A stretch of DNA of 64,000 nt from Dyella amyloliquefaciens (GTDB lineage: Bacteria > Pseudomonadota > Gammaproteobacteria > Xanthomonadales > Rhodanobacteraceae): NCBI RefSeq assembly GCF_004296575.1, contig NZ_SAYT01000003.1:310001-374000 (forward strand). The letters run 5' to 3'. Positions within the stretch are counted from its first letter, which is position 1. Each line of letters opens with the position of its first letter. The notes under the pieces are model-generated. The model was not told where the DNA came from. It saw only the letters and a program-made list of their open reading frames with translations, and searched no databases. Positions 63,894 through 64,000 of this stretch are shown piece after piece. The position numbers were made by a program, and so were the translations under genes.

Positions 63894-64000
63894 TCAGTCC
63901 AGCGAACGCACCCAGATGTTGCGGAAGCTGATGGGCTTCGAGTGGTCTCCGTGCGCCTGCAGCTTGATGGCGGCTTCGTCGTAGGGCTTGTACTTCGGCT
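63894..64000 (-). CDS. DUF1080 (3-keto-disaccharide hydrolase-like) protein, 3' end only
   Basis: The final 34 codons of a minus-strand gene that continues beyond the window. Translated, the fragment ends IKLQAHGDHSKPISFRNIWV followed by RSLD and a stop at 63894. The pattern I-x-L-Q-x-H-G, then F-R-N-I-W-V-R, is the hallmark C-terminus of DUF1080 proteins, a concanavalin-like jelly-roll fold found in secreted glycoside-processing proteins and recently linked to 3-keto-glycoside hydrolysis. The start, signal peptide and most of the domain are outside the window, so activity cannot be judged. It converges with the ArsR gene. Confidence 0.8.
   Translation of the reverse strand, partial: PKYKPYDEAAIKLQAHGDHSKPISFRNIWVRSLD

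Overview
The window is high-G+C DNA (roughly low-to-mid 60s percent by eye), densely coded, and looks like a chromosomal segment of a gammaproteobacterium of the Xanthomonadales/Lysobacterales, most likely the Rhodanobacteraceae (Dyella, Luteibacter, Frateuria or Rhodanobacter-like). This rests on the Oar-type TonB receptor, the ahpC-ahpF pair, tandem GH92 mannosidases, a wzb-wzc-led exopolysaccharide cluster and the DUF1302/DUF1329 set. I saw no rRNA, tRNA, CRISPR array, transposase or integrase.

Layout. (1) 1-4000: stress and envelope genes: a DUF1275 membrane protein, Dps, a 62-aa hydrophilic protein, an MscS channel, an Asp/Asn beta-hydroxylase and a small AT-hook-like protein behind a perfect inverted repeat. 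(2) 4100-8600 (minus): an Oar-like TonB receptor with a periplasmic thioredoxin-fold partner. (3) 8900-11350 (minus): ahpC-ahpF peroxide detoxification with a plausible promoter and a canonical terminator after ahpF. (4) 11470-12640: a secreted phosphoesterase. (5) 13390-35690: a Wzx/Wzy-dependent exopolysaccharide or O-antigen cluster. On the plus strand it holds wzb, wzc, wbpB-wbpD-wbpE (a 2,3-diacetamido-uronic acid nucleotide-sugar branch), an HPr-kinase-like protein, four glycosyltransferases, a flippase, a polymerase, an AsnB-type amidotransferase and a beta-helix protein. The wecA-like priming transferase and the wza export lipoprotein run on the minus strand, and galE diverges from wza. 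(6) 36020-41920: two secreted GH92 alpha-mannosidases behind overlapping CGATTTAAATCG palindromes. (7) 41980-43912: an FTR1 iron permease with a fused cytochrome c domain. (8) 44010-63433: a catabolic/transport locus with an acyl-CoA ligase, DUF1302 outer-membrane protein, DsbA-fold protein, small serine hydrolase, MFS transporter, BKACE enzyme, TauD-type dioxygenase, quinone oxidoreductase, UspA-hemerythrin protein, MalT/LuxR regulator, DUF1329, YCF48-like protein and RND/MMPL permease. (9) The end holds an ArsR-type regulator and the 3' end of a DUF1080 gene.

The most unusual signal is a 21-bp element, five C, eight variable bases, eight G (C5-N8-G8), present three times and only in the promoter-side gaps of the catabolic locus (47928, 55034, 57992). 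Each copy lies 239-279 bp upstream of a start codon and in the same orientation relative to that gene: DUF1302, the UspA-hemerythrin operon and DUF1329. The simplest reading is a local regulon of the MalT-type regulator encoded at its centre, coordinating uptake (DUF1302/DUF1329/YCF48/RND), CoA activation and oxidation of an unidentified, probably hydrophobic, substrate.

Many gene ends carry long, nearly perfect GC-rich stem-loops without a T-tract; only the ahpF terminator is canonical. Start codons were chosen from ribosome-binding sites, ATGA/GTGA overlaps and family N-termini, and several differ from the longest possible reading frame.
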